A stretch of DNA of 64,000 nucleotides, taken from contig AYSC01000010.1 of assembly GCA_000503195.1 (NCBI GenBank), positions 42,840 to 106,839 of the forward strand. The letters are read 5' to 3'. The notes below the pieces were generated by a model. The model ran no database searches. It saw nothing but the letters and a program-made list of their open reading frames with translations, and was not told the DNA's origin. A program made the position numbers and the translations under genes. The stretch is from Blastomonas sp. CACIA14H2 (GTDB taxonomy: Bacteria > Pseudomonadota > Alphaproteobacteria > Sphingomonadales > Sphingomonadaceae). Of this stretch, positions 46,227 to 55,166 are shown in pieces (the first letter of the stretch is position 1; every line of letters starts with the position of its first letter).

Positions 46227-48101
46227 ATGAAGGGTCCAAGCAATCCCTCTGTTAGGTCCGAGGCAGAACAAGCCATGATCCAGGCCTCGTGGCAGCGCTG
46301 CGTGGCTAAGCATCAATTGTCCCGTGATGCGGCTCGACCCATCATGCGCTTGCTAACATCGGAGGTCGTACCGCGTCGACAGTCCTTCGTTGATCGGCTT
46401 TCAGGCAATCTCAGCGAAATCCAGTGGCTGAGCGATATGTCCCGTCGAGCAGGACATTATGCCGTCGTCGCGGATGATGAATGTGTCCTTGTGATGCGCG
46501 ATCTCGGGCAAAACGCAGGATCGGACTTCGAGCAGGCAGGCATTGTTGACGGGGGATGCTGGACGGAGCAGATCGCGGCAACCAATGGCGTCGCCATGGC
46601 CCTGCGCCATCGTCGGACCATGACTGTCACAGGCGCTGATCATTATTATGCGCTGCTTTCGCGGTTTATGTGCACCGCGACTCCGATTTTCGACCATGAT
46701 GACCAGCCGATCGGAGCCATAAACGTGTCCGCCTTCGATCGGGGCGACATGCGAGATCGCAGCTTTGCGGAGCACATCTTACGGATGGCAACCAGCCGCA
46801 TCCAGGCCCGGCTGTTTCACGAGCGGTTTGCCGACCATGTCCGTACGCAGGTTTTGTCCTCTCAAGGAGGCTTGATCGATGAGGCATGGAATACGCTTCT
46901 CGCGGTCGACAGCGACGGAGTTATACGCGGCGCAACCCAGGCAGCCGCTCGTGAACTCGGCCTCGATAGTGCTCTGCCGCTGGTAGGGCGAAAGCTTGAT
47001 GCCGTGGTGGGCACAACGATCGATCGGCTTGTTGGGACGCGTGGTCAGCCCCTGGAAGTCGAGGGCGGAAGTCGGCCTGTCACTTTAACGACAGTACTAC
47101 CAAAGCCTCGGAAGCTTGCGCTTTACCCGACGGTAACACCCCGCGAAACCGGTCAATCCAGGACAGGGCGCATCACGCTCGCAGACCTCGAAGGCTTTGC
47201 GGAGGATCAGCGAGCGCTGATTCGCCGGACACGAGAGCTCTACCGTATGGGGCTGCCTTTGCTGATAACGGGAGCGACAGGGACTGGTAAGCGTGCCCTG
47301 GTAGAGGCGCTCCACTTCGACGCCGAACTCGGACAGAGCCCGTTGATCATGATCGATGCCACCGATCTGGGCGCGGCGAGTGACGCACTCAGGGTTTCCC
47401 ACTGTCTTGAACATGCGCGCGCATTTGGGCAGGCCGGTGCGGATTTGCCGACGGCTACGCTCTACCTGAAAGATCCGGGCGCAATGCCGGAGGCCGTGCA
47501 GTATCAGATTGCTCGTTTCCTGGCTGACCTTGAAGCAGGTGAGCTTGGCGATCCAAGCGGTCCGCGGCTCCGCGTCATAGCTTCAATGAATGGACTCCAG
47601 GAGCAGCGGCTGTTGCCGGAACTCCGGTCTCACGTGGCAGGCGACATCGTCAGGCTTACGCCGCTGTCGCAGAGAAGCGACTTGGCCATGCTCATTAAAC
47701 GCATGCAGTGCCGGGTAGATAGCCGGGGTCGAATGATCAGTGCTCCGGCTATGGAGAGCCTCACGAAGCATGACTGGCCCGGCAACTTCCGCGAGCTAAA
47801 GCTCGTTCTGCGCCGCGCTTCACTGGTTTCGGCAGGCTCCGAAATTGGGCTTCACGATCTGCCCGACAGACTCTTTACGGCGCTGCCGCCATCAACCGCC
47901 AGGATTGAGTCCCGGAATACCGAAACCGAACGCGCGTGGCTGGAAGATGCGCTCGCCAGTACGAACTGGAATATGAGCGCGGCAGCGCGTCGGTGCGGGA
48001 TCAGCCGGGCGACGATGCATCGGCGGGTTACGGCACTGGCGATTACCCGACCCAGTGATGGTCGCCGGTCAGTGCTAGGTTCGCGCAAAGCCCCCCACTA
48101 G
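46227..48101 (+). CDS. AcoR-like Fis-family regulator with degenerate AAA+ domain
   Basis: The protein of about 624 residues has an N-terminal AcoR signature (IQASWQRC), a GAF-like sensor region (about 60-210), a AAA+ domain (about 300-545) and a Fis-type helix-turn-helix (NMSAAARRCGISRATMHRRV, about 581-600). Walker A is intact (GATGTGKRAL, about 347), but the GAFTGA loop that contacts sigma-54 is missing and Walker B reads LYLKDPGAM in place of the usual LFLDE. It is therefore probably sigma-54 independent. It likely controls the adjacent 2-oxo-acid dehydrogenase cluster. The start is uncertain, with in-frame sites upstream to 46125. It overlaps the convergent ABM gene by 27 bp. Confidence 0.84.
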   Translation: MKGPSNPSVRSEAEQAMIQASWQRCVAKHQLSRDAARPIMRLLTSEVVPRRQSFVDRLSGNLSEIQWLSDMSRRAGHYAVVADDECVLVMRDLGQNAGSDFEQAGIVDGGCWTEQIAATNGVAMALRHRRTMTVTGADHYYALLSRFMCTATPIFDHDDQPIGAINVSAFDRGDMRDRSFAEHILRMATSRIQARLFHERFADHVRTQVLSSQGGLIDEAWNTLLAVDSDGVIRGATQAAARELGLDSALPLVGRKLDAVVGTTIDRLVGTRGQPLEVEGGSRPVTLTTVLPKPRKLALYPTVTPRETGQSRTGRITLADLEGFAEDQRALIRRTRELYRMGLPLLITGATGTGKRALVEALHFDAELGQSPLIMIDATDLGAASDALRVSHCLEHARAFGQAGADLPTATLYLKDPGAMPEAVQYQIARFLADLEAGELGDPSGPRLRVIASMNGLQEQRLLPELRSHVAGDIVRLTPLSQRSDLAMLIKRMQCRVDSRGRMISAPAMESLTKHDWPGNFRELKLVLRRASLVSAGSEIGLHDLPDRLFTALPPSTARIESRNTETERAWLEDALASTNWNMSAAARRCGISRATMHRRVTALAITRPSDGRRSVLGSRKAPH

Positions 48102-48434
48102 CTCAAAATAGGTGGGTCGGAGACCAGCGAGGATTTCTCGCACCTTGGCGCTAGGATCGCCATAGACCGTGACATCGACCGACTCGGCCAAGCCGAGAAA
48201 CCGTTCCCCGAAATTGGCAATGAAGCCATCGACATGCGTGTCGCAGGCATCGCGGTCGGCATAGCGCTCGTGAATATGCCAGGTTCCGCGCGCTGCATCG
48301 GCATACCACTCGTAGAGGACGGTGCAGGGCTCAGTCTCGGTCGATGAGATCATCTCGGTCATCAGCGATCGCCACGCTGCTTCTTGGTCAGCTGCAACGA
48401 CAAGTTTCAGCAGAATTTGGATCGCGCTGTTCAT
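48075..48434 (-). CDS. ABM-domain (antibiotic biosynthesis monooxygenase-like) protein
   Basis: The 119-residue protein has the ferredoxin-like ABM fold of YgiN and related putative quinol monooxygenases: a start LLKLVVAADQEAAWRSLM, then CTVLYEWYADAARGTWHIHERYADRDACDTHV with the conserved W/H/E region. A cofactor-free oxidation or a small-molecule binding role is possible; many family members are uncharacterised. It overlaps the TIM-barrel isomerase gene by 4 nt and ends the cluster. Confidence 0.78.
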   Translation of the reverse strand: MNSAIQILLKLVVAADQEAAWRSLMTEMISSTETEPCTVLYEWYADAARGTWHIHERYADRDACDTHVDGFIANFGERFLGLAESVDVTVYGDPSAKVREILAGLRPTYFELVGGFART

Positions 48435-49366
48435 GCCACGCCTCCTATATCCATCGCGCGGTCGAGATGCTGCCGTGTTGCGCGATGAACGCGGCGATAA
48501 GCCACTTCCATCGGCAATCGACGATATTCTTCGCTGAGGATTTCATTGCCCCAAGGGCCGTCATAGCCTGTTGCCGCCACAGCCTTGATGAAGCCGATCA
48601 CATCATAATCGCCTTCGCCGGGAATACGGCGCATGTTGCAGGTCATTTCGATAAAGCCGGGCGCGCCGATCTTGGAGAATGCGCGATGATCGTGCTCGTC
48701 GAACGCAAGGCCGTCGTCGAGTTCGACGCCGACCAATGCGTCGGCCGGAATGCTGGCCAGATCCGCATAGCTGATGGTCGGGATGTTGTTGATGTGCCAA
48801 GTATCGAGGAAGAGGCCGCCGTTGGGATGCCCTCCGGCCCATGCAAGCGCGTCGGCAATCGTGCGGGAGTTGGCATCGGGAGGAAGGATTTCCATTCCGA
48901 TCATCGCACCAGTGCTAGCGGCTTCGGCGCACAGACCCCCAAAAGTCTCACGTAGATAGTCAACGTCGAACGGGGTTCCGTCGATATTGCCGACCTTGAT
49001 GTGCCGCGCTCCGAGTTCACTCGCTGCTGCCATCAGCAATTCGCGGATCGGCTGCTCGCCGTCGCGTCTCGGGTGGCCGACGGGATAGACCCAGCCGGTC
49101 AGAAACTCGAGTTCGACGATGCTGATGCCATTGTCGTCCAGAATGCGCTTCATCCAGCGCAGCCGCTCTTGCTGCGTGGTGCCCTCGGCCTCGCGGTCCA
49201 GAACATTAGCGAGGTCGTCATGGAAGAGGCCAATGCCGGCAAAGCCGACCCTGCCCAACTCTTGCACGCGCGACCGGAAGCTCCAACTGCTCCACATGCG
49301 GCCGGCAAATGGAATGCAGGGACCGGCGTGCATCCATTCGGATGCGATCTGATCCTTGTTTGCCAT
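48431..49366 (-). CDS. Sugar phosphate isomerase/epimerase (xylose isomerase-like TIM barrel)
   Basis: The 311-residue protein belongs to the AP-endonuclease-2/xylose isomerase-like TIM-barrel family. Metal-site residues are visible in VELEFLTGW, GMEILPPD, LFLDTWHINN and VELDDGL. Relatives include hydroxypyruvate isomerase, tagatose 3-epimerase and inosose dehydratase, so it probably isomerises or dehydrates a polyol or keto-sugar. ATG 49366 has GGAGAGG at a good distance. The 144-bp gap upstream separates it from the lipoate ligase gene and may hold a promoter. Confidence 0.82.
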   Translation of the reverse strand: MANKDQIASEWMHAGPCIPFAGRMWSSWSFRSRVQELGRVGFAGIGLFHDDLANVLDREAEGTTQQERLRWMKRILDDNGISIVELEFLTGWVYPVGHPRRDGEQPIRELLMAAASELGARHIKVGNIDGTPFDVDYLRETFGGLCAEAASTGAMIGMEILPPDANSRTIADALAWAGGHPNGGLFLDTWHINNIPTISYADLASIPADALVGVELDDGLAFDEHDHRAFSKIGAPGFIEMTCNMRRIPGEGDYDVIGFIKAVAATGYDGPWGNEILSEEYRRLPMEVAYRRVHRATRQHLDRAMDIGGVA

Positions 49367-49510
49367 TTCTCACCTCTCCTTAGGTTGGCCATCCGTCCGT
49401 GCGGATGGCGACAACAGTCATGATTGAGTTCTTCTTTCGTGCGTCTGTGACCATCACTGGCCAGCGTGCGGTCTGAGAGGCCATGCGCCCCATTTGTCCC
49501 AGTAGTGGCC

Positions 49511-50200
49511 TCATGCCGCCATCTCTGAAGCCAGGTTGTTCCCCGCAAGGTGCACTAACAAGCGGTTGGCGAGGCGTGCTGGGGTCAACGCATAATCGCA
49601 AAGGGCCTCGGCAGCGTTGACGTGCGCGTCCGCACGAAGCCCCGTTGTCTGGCCAAGGCTGCTGAGAAAGTCATTCGTCGCCGCCACGCCGACTTCGATA
49701 TCCTCATCGACCAATATCAGTGCATGCGCGAGGACGAGGGTGTGAACGCCCTTTCGGCGGCGACGCTGGGCCGTTCCTGCGAGCTTGCGGCCATTAATGA
49801 CGATGTTGAACGCGCCATCGCAAAAGGCCGAGTCGACAGACCCGTACGTCCCGCCGAGCACGGCGCGGATCGGATCGCAGATAGCTGCGTAGCCCTGAAT
49901 GATCGAGCTTCCCTGACCTCCTTCTTCCACCCATGCGAGTGAGACGTTCAGGGTGCCAGGACCCTGTGGCACGACGTCGCCTCCGGTCTGGCGCATGAAA
50001 ACTGGCCAGCCAGCCTCTCGGCTTCGGGCCATTGCTTCCGACAGACCCGGTCGACGCGCAAAACTGCGCGGCACAACAAGTGACTTCTGCCCCTGCCACA
50101 TTAGCCATTGGCGCATGCCCGCTTTTGGCGGCATGCTTTCGAACAAGGCCTCTTCTGCGGCGAGAGCAGCCGAAATGTCTGGAAACCAGTTCAGGCTCAC
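49511..50200 (-). CDS. Lipoate-protein ligase A family protein
   Basis: The 229-residue protein has the LplA/BPL fold motifs: a substrate loop MRQTGGDVVPQGPGTLNVSL, and the catalytic lysine region VINGRKLAGTAQRRRR. It would attach lipoate (or transfer octanoate/lipoyl) to the small lipoyl protein encoded two genes upstream. GTG 50200 overlaps the E2 stop by 4 nt. A dedicated ligase in a 2-oxo-acid dehydrogenase operon is known for some acetoin clusters and suggests that the split lipoyl carrier needs its own modifying enzyme. Confidence 0.84.
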   Translation of the reverse strand: MSLNWFPDISAALAAEEALFESMPPKAGMRQWLMWQGQKSLVVPRSFARRPGLSEAMARSREAGWPVFMRQTGGDVVPQGPGTLNVSLAWVEEGGQGSSIIQGYAAICDPIRAVLGGTYGSVDSAFCDGAFNIVINGRKLAGTAQRRRRKGVHTLVLAHALILVDEDIEVGVAATNDFLSSLGQTTGLRADAHVNAAEALCDYALTPARLANRLLVHLAGNNLASEMAA

Positions 50201-50883
50201 GACCAGGTCTCATCCGTTTCGATGATGTTACACAGGTCTGTGAGGAAGTCTGCAGCCGGCGCGCCATCGATTGCGCGATGATCGAAGGTGAGCGAAAGCC
50301 CCACGCCTGATCCCCAGGTGATCTCGCCGTCCTCGCCCCGGACAGGGCGTTCGACAAGTCGTCCAATTCCGAGGATTGCGATCTGCGGGCTGGCAATGAT
50401 CGGAGTGAAGTGCTCGACCCTCGTCAACCCTAAATTGCTTACCGTGAAGGTCCCGCCGGTCATCTCCGTTACACTGAGTTTGTTCGCACGGGCGCGAGCG
50501 GCAAGGTCGCGTCTCGCCTCACGAAGCTGCGCGACAGACTTGTCCTGGGCATCGAAGATCGCGGGCGCGACCAGTAAGTTTCCCGGTAATGCAATTGCGA
50601 CGCCGAGATGAATGGCACCGGAGAGATGCACCTCCTTGCCCTCGACTTTGCCGTTGATTCCTGGATGACGCCGCAGCGCTGATACTGTGCGGGCCATCAG
50701 CAGATCTTCGATCGATAGCTTCGTACCTGCAGCTTCCGCAGCGGCCTTCGTCGCTGCAAGCTGGCTGGCATCCGCAGTCGCGTGGTGCGTCAGTTGCGCC
50801 GCCTCCTGCAGGCTCTTGACCATGCGGTCGGCGATCATGCCGCGCATGCCGCGAAGAGGGACAACTTGGTCGGTCGGCATCAC
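50197..50883 (-). CDS. 2-oxo-acid dehydrogenase E2 catalytic domain (no lipoyl domain)
   Basis: At 228 residues this is only the acyltransferase catalytic domain of E2. It starts VPLRGMRGMIADRMVKSLQ and ends with the active-site SLTFDHRAIDGAPAADFL (His about 202). The usual N-terminal lipoyl and peripheral-subunit-binding domains are missing. The lipoyl domain is supplied by the separate gene directly upstream, with ATGA overlap. It should transfer the acyl group from lipoate to CoA. Confidence 0.87.
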   Translation of the reverse strand: MMPTDQVVPLRGMRGMIADRMVKSLQEAAQLTHHATADASQLAATKAAAEAAGTKLSIEDLLMARTVSALRRHPGINGKVEGKEVHLSGAIHLGVAIALPGNLLVAPAIFDAQDKSVAQLREARRDLAARARANKLSVTEMTGGTFTVSNLGLTRVEHFTPIIASPQIAILGIGRLVERPVRGEDGEITWGSGVGLSLTFDHRAIDGAPAADFLTDLCNIIETDETWS

Positions 50884-51113
50884 CCGATCGTTCCGATCAC
50901 ATCGCCTTTGGAAACGACATCGTCAACCTGGCGGCTAATCGAAAGCGTTCCACTGGCGGGTGCCAGAAGTTCATGCTGGACCTTTTCGACCATGATCTCA
51001 GCGATCAATGCGCCTTCGTCGATGGCAGCACCGTCGGATGCGAGCCAGCTGGTGATTACGGCCTCGCTGTCCTCTTCCCAGAGGTCGCTCGGAATGACGA
51101 TTTCGGTTGCCAT
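50880..51113 (-). CDS. Stand-alone lipoyl-domain carrier protein
   Basis: This 77-residue protein is a complete lipoyl/biotinyl domain. The modified lysine is most likely K44 in MVEKVQHELLAPASG, where the EKV context replaces the common DKA, and the hammerhead beta layout is completed by SISRQVDDVVSKGDVIGTI. It would carry the acyl group between E1 and the separate E2 catalytic protein. It overlaps the E2 gene by 4 nt and follows E1 beta by 12 nt. Confidence 0.88.
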   Translation of the reverse strand: MATEIVIPSDLWEEDSEAVITSWLASDGAAIDEGALIAEIMVEKVQHELLAPASGTLSISRQVDDVVSKGDVIGTIG

Positions 51114-51125
51114 GTTTTTCTCCGT

Positions 51126-52181
51126 TCAGGCGTTGGTAACCGCCACATCGCGCCCAAGCATTGTTTCGGCAGCAGTGACGATCTTGTCGGGATTGGGCAG
51201 GCAGAACTGTTCCATCACACGAGCAAAGGGGATCGGCACATCGGGGAAGGCGATCCGGACAGGCGGTGCCTTGAGCACTGAGAGGTCATGTTCGACGACT
51301 GTCGCGATGATCTCGCCGGTAACGCCATAGCTGTGATAGTCTTCGTCGACGACGATCAGGCGGCCAGTCTTCGCAACCGATGCGCAGATCGTTGCGCGGT
51401 CAAGTGGCACCAGCGACCGGATGTCGACGACCTCCGCTTCGATGCCTCGTTCCGAGAGACGCTGCGCTGCCTTGAGCGCGTGGTGGACCCCAATGCCAAG
51501 AGAGACAATGGTGAGGTCGCGTCCGGATCGGATCACGGCCGCGCTGCCGATCTCAATGGTGTAGCTTTCCTCCGGCACATGAACGGTGGCGGCCGGCTCG
51601 GTGCCGAGCCACCCCATGCCTTGAAGTGCCTTGTGGTACATGAAGACGACCGGATTATCGTCGCGGATGGCGGCGGCCATCAGGCCCTTTGCATCATAGG
51701 CGTTGGACGGGGCCACCACCTTCATGCCCGGTAAATGGGCGAAGGTGCCGTAGACGCACTGCGAATGCTGTCCCCCGTCAGAATATCCGCCACCGGTGGA
51801 GGTCATCAGAACCATGGGCACTTTGAAGGTTCCACCCGAGAAATAGATGTTCTTTGCCATCAGATTGTAGATTGCGTCGAAGCAGACACCGAAGAAGTCG
51901 ACGAACATCAGTTCGACGACGGGGCGCATTCCATCTTGGGCGGCACCAACTGCCGCACCGATGAACGCTGTCTCCGAAATCGGGGTGTCTCGCACGCGCT
52001 CTGCACCGAACTCCGCCAGAAGGCCGCGTGTGTTGCCGTAGACCCCGCCAAGTTCGCCTATGTCCTCGCCCATGACGAAGACCTTAGGATCGATTCGCAT
52101 TTCCTGCGCGACCGCTTCGGCCATGGCACGGGCGATGGTCAGCTTTCTTTCGTTCTTGCGGATGGGGGTTGAATCAGCCAT
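51126..52181 (-). CDS. 2-oxo-acid (acetoin-type) dehydrogenase E1 component, beta subunit
   Basis: The 351-residue transketolase-type subunit has VFVMGEDIGELGGVYGNTRGL near the N-terminus, RDTPISETAFIGAAVGAA, and a C-terminal half with DIRSLVPLDRATICASV, as in AcoB and BkdA2. With the alpha subunit it decarboxylates or cleaves its substrate using thiamine diphosphate and acylates lipoate. It lies 23 nt after E1 alpha. Sequence alone does not separate acetoin from branched-chain or other 2-oxo acids. Confidence 0.88.
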   Translation of the reverse strand: MADSTPIRKNERKLTIARAMAEAVAQEMRIDPKVFVMGEDIGELGGVYGNTRGLLAEFGAERVRDTPISETAFIGAAVGAAQDGMRPVVELMFVDFFGVCFDAIYNLMAKNIYFSGGTFKVPMVLMTSTGGGYSDGGQHSQCVYGTFAHLPGMKVVAPSNAYDAKGLMAAAIRDDNPVVFMYHKALQGMGWLGTEPAATVHVPEESYTIEIGSAAVIRSGRDLTIVSLGIGVHHALKAAQRLSERGIEAEVVDIRSLVPLDRATICASVAKTGRLIVVDEDYHSYGVTGEIIATVVEHDLSVLKAPPVRIAFPDVPIPFARVMEQFCLPNPDKIVTAAETMLGRDVAVTNA

Positions 52182-52204
52182 TTTCTTGTCTCCGAAGATA
52201 ATAG

Positions 52205-53191
52205 TCAGACGAACACGCTGGTCAGCGCATCTGCTGGGTCTGGGTCGGGACTGTTTCGAGCGTAGGCGATCGCGTCGTCGACTTCGCTCTGTGCTGTGGT
52301 TTCGATTTGATCAAGGGCCGCTTCGTCGGCATCGCCATCGGCCAGCAGCCGAGCGCGTAGGCGGGGGATAGGGTCGCGCGCGGAGAGACCGTCCTTCTCG
52401 CCCTTGGGACGATAGCCTTCCGCATCTCCCATGAAGTGACCGGCGAGCCGCATCGTTTCGATCTCGATCAGCGATGGACCCCCGCAGTTGCGCGCGGCGG
52501 CGATCGCCTCGCCTGCAATCGCAAAGATTGCGTAGGGATCGTTATCACGCACCAAATGACCCGGCATGCCGTAGGCTGCGGCACGAACATGGTTTTCAGG
52601 CACTGCGGTCGAGGCCGCCTTTGCTACCGATATGCCCCATGCGTTGTCTTCGATGATGAAGACAACCGGAAGCTTCCAAACCGCCGCCAGGTTGAGGCTT
52701 TCATGAAAAGCGCCCTGATTGGCAGCGCCTTCGCCGATATAGGCGATCGCGACACCTGGCTTGCCCTGCATTTTGCGAGAAAGTGCCGCGCCGACAGCAG
52801 GTCCCATCCCTTGCGCGATGATGCCGGAACAGGCGAAGTTCACCGCCGAGTCGAACAGATGCATATGTCCACCGCGTCCGCCGGACAGCCCTGTCGCTTT
52901 GCCGAAGATTTCGGCCGCCATTCGCTTCAAGTCCACACCCTTCGCGATTGCCTGATGGTGCGGGCGATGCGTTGCGGTGACGATATCGTAAGGCTGAAGA
53001 TGGGCGCAGACCCCGACCGCGCAGGGCTCTTGTCCGTCGGAGAGGTGCATTTCTCCGGGTATAGGCCCGTTGGCCATGTTGAAGACCGGCTTCTTGCCCT
53101 CGAAATAGATGGCGGCGATCGCTTCCTCGAAACGGCGGCTGATGACCATCTTCTCATACATCCAGAGCTTCTGCTCACGGCTTGGGATCAT
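52205..53191 (-). CDS. 2-oxo-acid (acetoin-type) dehydrogenase E1 component, alpha subunit
   Basis: The 328-residue subunit shows the thiamine-diphosphate motif GEGAANQGAFHESLNLAAVW ending at the DN of IIEDNAWG, preceded by GRGGHMHLFD. It resembles AcoA and PdhA. Its ATG overlaps the acyl-CoA synthetase stop by 4 nt. No dihydrolipoamide dehydrogenase (E3) gene is in the window, so the complex probably borrows the housekeeping E3. Confidence 0.89.
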   Translation of the reverse strand: MIPSREQKLWMYEKMVISRRFEEAIAAIYFEGKKPVFNMANGPIPGEMHLSDGQEPCAVGVCAHLQPYDIVTATHRPHHQAIAKGVDLKRMAAEIFGKATGLSGGRGGHMHLFDSAVNFACSGIIAQGMGPAVGAALSRKMQGKPGVAIAYIGEGAANQGAFHESLNLAAVWKLPVVFIIEDNAWGISVAKAASTAVPENHVRAAAYGMPGHLVRDNDPYAIFAIAGEAIAAARNCGGPSLIEIETMRLAGHFMGDAEGYRPKGEKDGLSARDPIPRLRARLLADGDADEAALDQIETTAQSEVDDAIAYARNSPDPDPADALTSVFV

Positions 53192-55107
53192 GCTATCTGC
53201 TCCGACAGGGATTGAGGTTTAGGAGGGGGAAAGCCGGCATCGCGCAGTGCTTGCACGACCCGCTCAAAGGTTTCCGGGTCATCCAGCGTCGGCGGTAAGG
53301 GACAGGGCTCGCCATCGGCGATGCGCCGCATGGCTGATCGGAGCACCTTTCCCGAACGCGTCTTTGGCAAGGCCTGCACGACGATCGCGGACTTGAATGA
53401 CGCCACCGGCCCGATCTCGCGTCGCACGAGGGCAACGAGTTCGTCGGCGAGAACCTCCGCACCCGTTTCGATACCGCGTTTCGGAACGACCAGCGCGACA
53501 GGAACCTGCCCCTTTAGGGGATCTGCAGCGCCTATGACCGCGCATTCGGCGATCTGCGGGTGAGTTGCGAGAACCTGCTCGATACCACCGGTCGAAAGTC
53601 GATGACCCGCGACGTTGATGATGTCATCAACGCGGCTCATTACATGGACGAACCCGTCTTCATCGATGAAGCCCGCATCACCTGTTGCATAATAGCCGGG
53701 ATGCCGGTCGAGATAGCTCTCGCGAAAACCGCTCTCGTTCTGCCAGAGCGTCGGCAAGCAGCCCGGCGGGAGCGGGAGCTCGATAGCAATGTCGCCAACG
53801 GCGCCCGGCTCAAGCGATTGGCCCGCGTCATCCAGAACTGCAAAGCGATAGCCCGGAACGGGGCGACCGGCACTGCCGGGTCGTGCCTCCCGATCACCCA
53901 GACCGAGGCACGTTGCAAGTGCTGGCCAGCCCAGTTCGGTCTGCCACCAGTGATCGATTACTGGGACGTTAAGATGTGCCGACGCCCAGGCGATGGTTTC
54001 GGGATCGGCACGTTCTCCAGCGAGGAAAAGAGCGCGCAGCGTTGCGATGTCGCGGCCCGCGAGAAGCGACGCCAAAGGGTCTTCGCGGCGGATCGCTCGG
54101 ATTGCCGTCGGTGCGGTGAAGAGGATGTTTACGCCATGCTGCTCAATGACCCGCCATGTCACGCCTGCGTCAGGGGTGCCGACCGGTTTGCCCTCATAAA
54201 GGACGGTCGTGCAGCCGGCGAGTAACGGCGCATAGACGATGTAGCTGTGCCCGACGACCCAACCAATATCGGAAGCAGCCCAGAAAATGTCGCCTGCTGC
54301 AGCGCCGTAGATGGCGGACATCGTCCAGCAGAGCGCGACGGCATGTCCGCCATTGTCGCGAACGACACCCTTAGGGACCCCCGTTGTTCCGCTCGTGTAC
54401 AGGATGTACAGCGGATCGGTCGCGGCGACACTGACACAGGGCTCGGCGCGCGCGTTGGCCACCGATACTGCCCAGTCCAGGTCGCGTCCCGGCTGCAGCT
54501 CTGCCTGCAATTGCGGTCGTTGGAGAACGATAACGTGCCTCACCGGCGTCCTGGCTAGAGCAAGAGCCGCATCGACCAGCGGCTTGTACGCTACGACGCG
54601 GCCGGGCTCGAGGCCACAAGATGCGGTCAGCACCAGCTTGGGAGCTGCGTCGTCAATCCGTTTCGCAAGCTCCTGGGCGGCAAAGCCACCGAACACGACC
54701 GAATGGATGGCGCCGATCCTCGCGCACGCCAGCATGGCCACGACGGCTTGTGGGATCATCGGCATGTAAATGATTGCGCGGTCACCCTTGCCGACACCGC
54801 AGGCTTTGATCATTCCGGCCGTGGTGGCGACGAGCTGCTGCAGATCTCTATACGTGAACTGCTCTACCGAACTTGTCATCGCACTGTTGTAAATTAGCGC
54901 TAACGCGTCGCCGCGGCCGTCCAGAACGTGACGATCAACTGCGTTGTGACAGGTATTGAGCGCCGCGCCCTCGAACCAGCGGCCCGATGTCCCAAGCGCT
55001 GCGCTCGGGGGTACATCCCAATCGATGGCAGCCGTCGCTGCTAGCCAATGGCTCTCGGAATCCTCTGAAGCCTTTTGCTGGATCATGTTTCGGCATTGAC
55101 CGGTCAT
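53188..55107 (-). CDS. Acyl-CoA synthetase, propionyl/acetyl-CoA synthetase-like
   Basis: The 639-residue AMP-forming ligase has the P-loop YILYTSGTTGVPKG, the A5 region HWWQTELGWP, the hinge YYATGDAGFIDEDGFVHV and the catalytic lysine in LPKTRSGKVLR. Its length and the N-terminal domain place it with AcsA/PrpE. It would activate acetate, propionate or a related short acid, possibly the co-product of the E1-E2 reaction. It heads the synthetase-E1-E2-ligase operon. ATG 55107 is used; ATG 55086 is an alternative and neither has a strong ribosome site. Confidence 0.87.
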   Translation of the reverse strand: MTGQCRNMIQQKASEDSESHWLAATAAIDWDVPPSAALGTSGRWFEGAALNTCHNAVDRHVLDGRGDALALIYNSAMTSSVEQFTYRDLQQLVATTAGMIKACGVGKGDRAIIYMPMIPQAVVAMLACARIGAIHSVVFGGFAAQELAKRIDDAAPKLVLTASCGLEPGRVVAYKPLVDAALALARTPVRHVIVLQRPQLQAELQPGRDLDWAVSVANARAEPCVSVAATDPLYILYTSGTTGVPKGVVRDNGGHAVALCWTMSAIYGAAAGDIFWAASDIGWVVGHSYIVYAPLLAGCTTVLYEGKPVGTPDAGVTWRVIEQHGVNILFTAPTAIRAIRREDPLASLLAGRDIATLRALFLAGERADPETIAWASAHLNVPVIDHWWQTELGWPALATCLGLGDREARPGSAGRPVPGYRFAVLDDAGQSLEPGAVGDIAIELPLPPGCLPTLWQNESGFRESYLDRHPGYYATGDAGFIDEDGFVHVMSRVDDIINVAGHRLSTGGIEQVLATHPQIAECAVIGAADPLKGQVPVALVVPKRGIETGAEVLADELVALVRREIGPVASFKSAIVVQALPKTRSGKVLRSAMRRIADGEPCPLPPTLDDPETFERVVQALRDAGFPPPKPQSLSEQIA

Positions 55108-55132
55108 TATTCGCTCGCACGGTTCGAAACGG

Positions 55133-55157
55133 GTCGGCTCGAACGCGTCGAGCCGAC
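55133..55157. terminator. Stem-loop between TonB receptor 3 and the acyl-CoA synthetase gene
   Basis: Arms GTCGGCTCGA and TCGAGCCGAC are perfect complements around a five-base loop. No T-run follows, so it may act as an attenuator or mRNA-stabilising hairpin that lowers expression of the downstream operon rather than as a full terminator. Confidence 0.5.
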
Positions 55158-55166
55158 CATAGACAG

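Noticed and set aside
49367..49601. Small - strand open frame between the lipoate ligase and isomerase genes
   Set aside because: It overlaps the end of the ligase gene in another frame and has no ribosome site or recognisable sequence.
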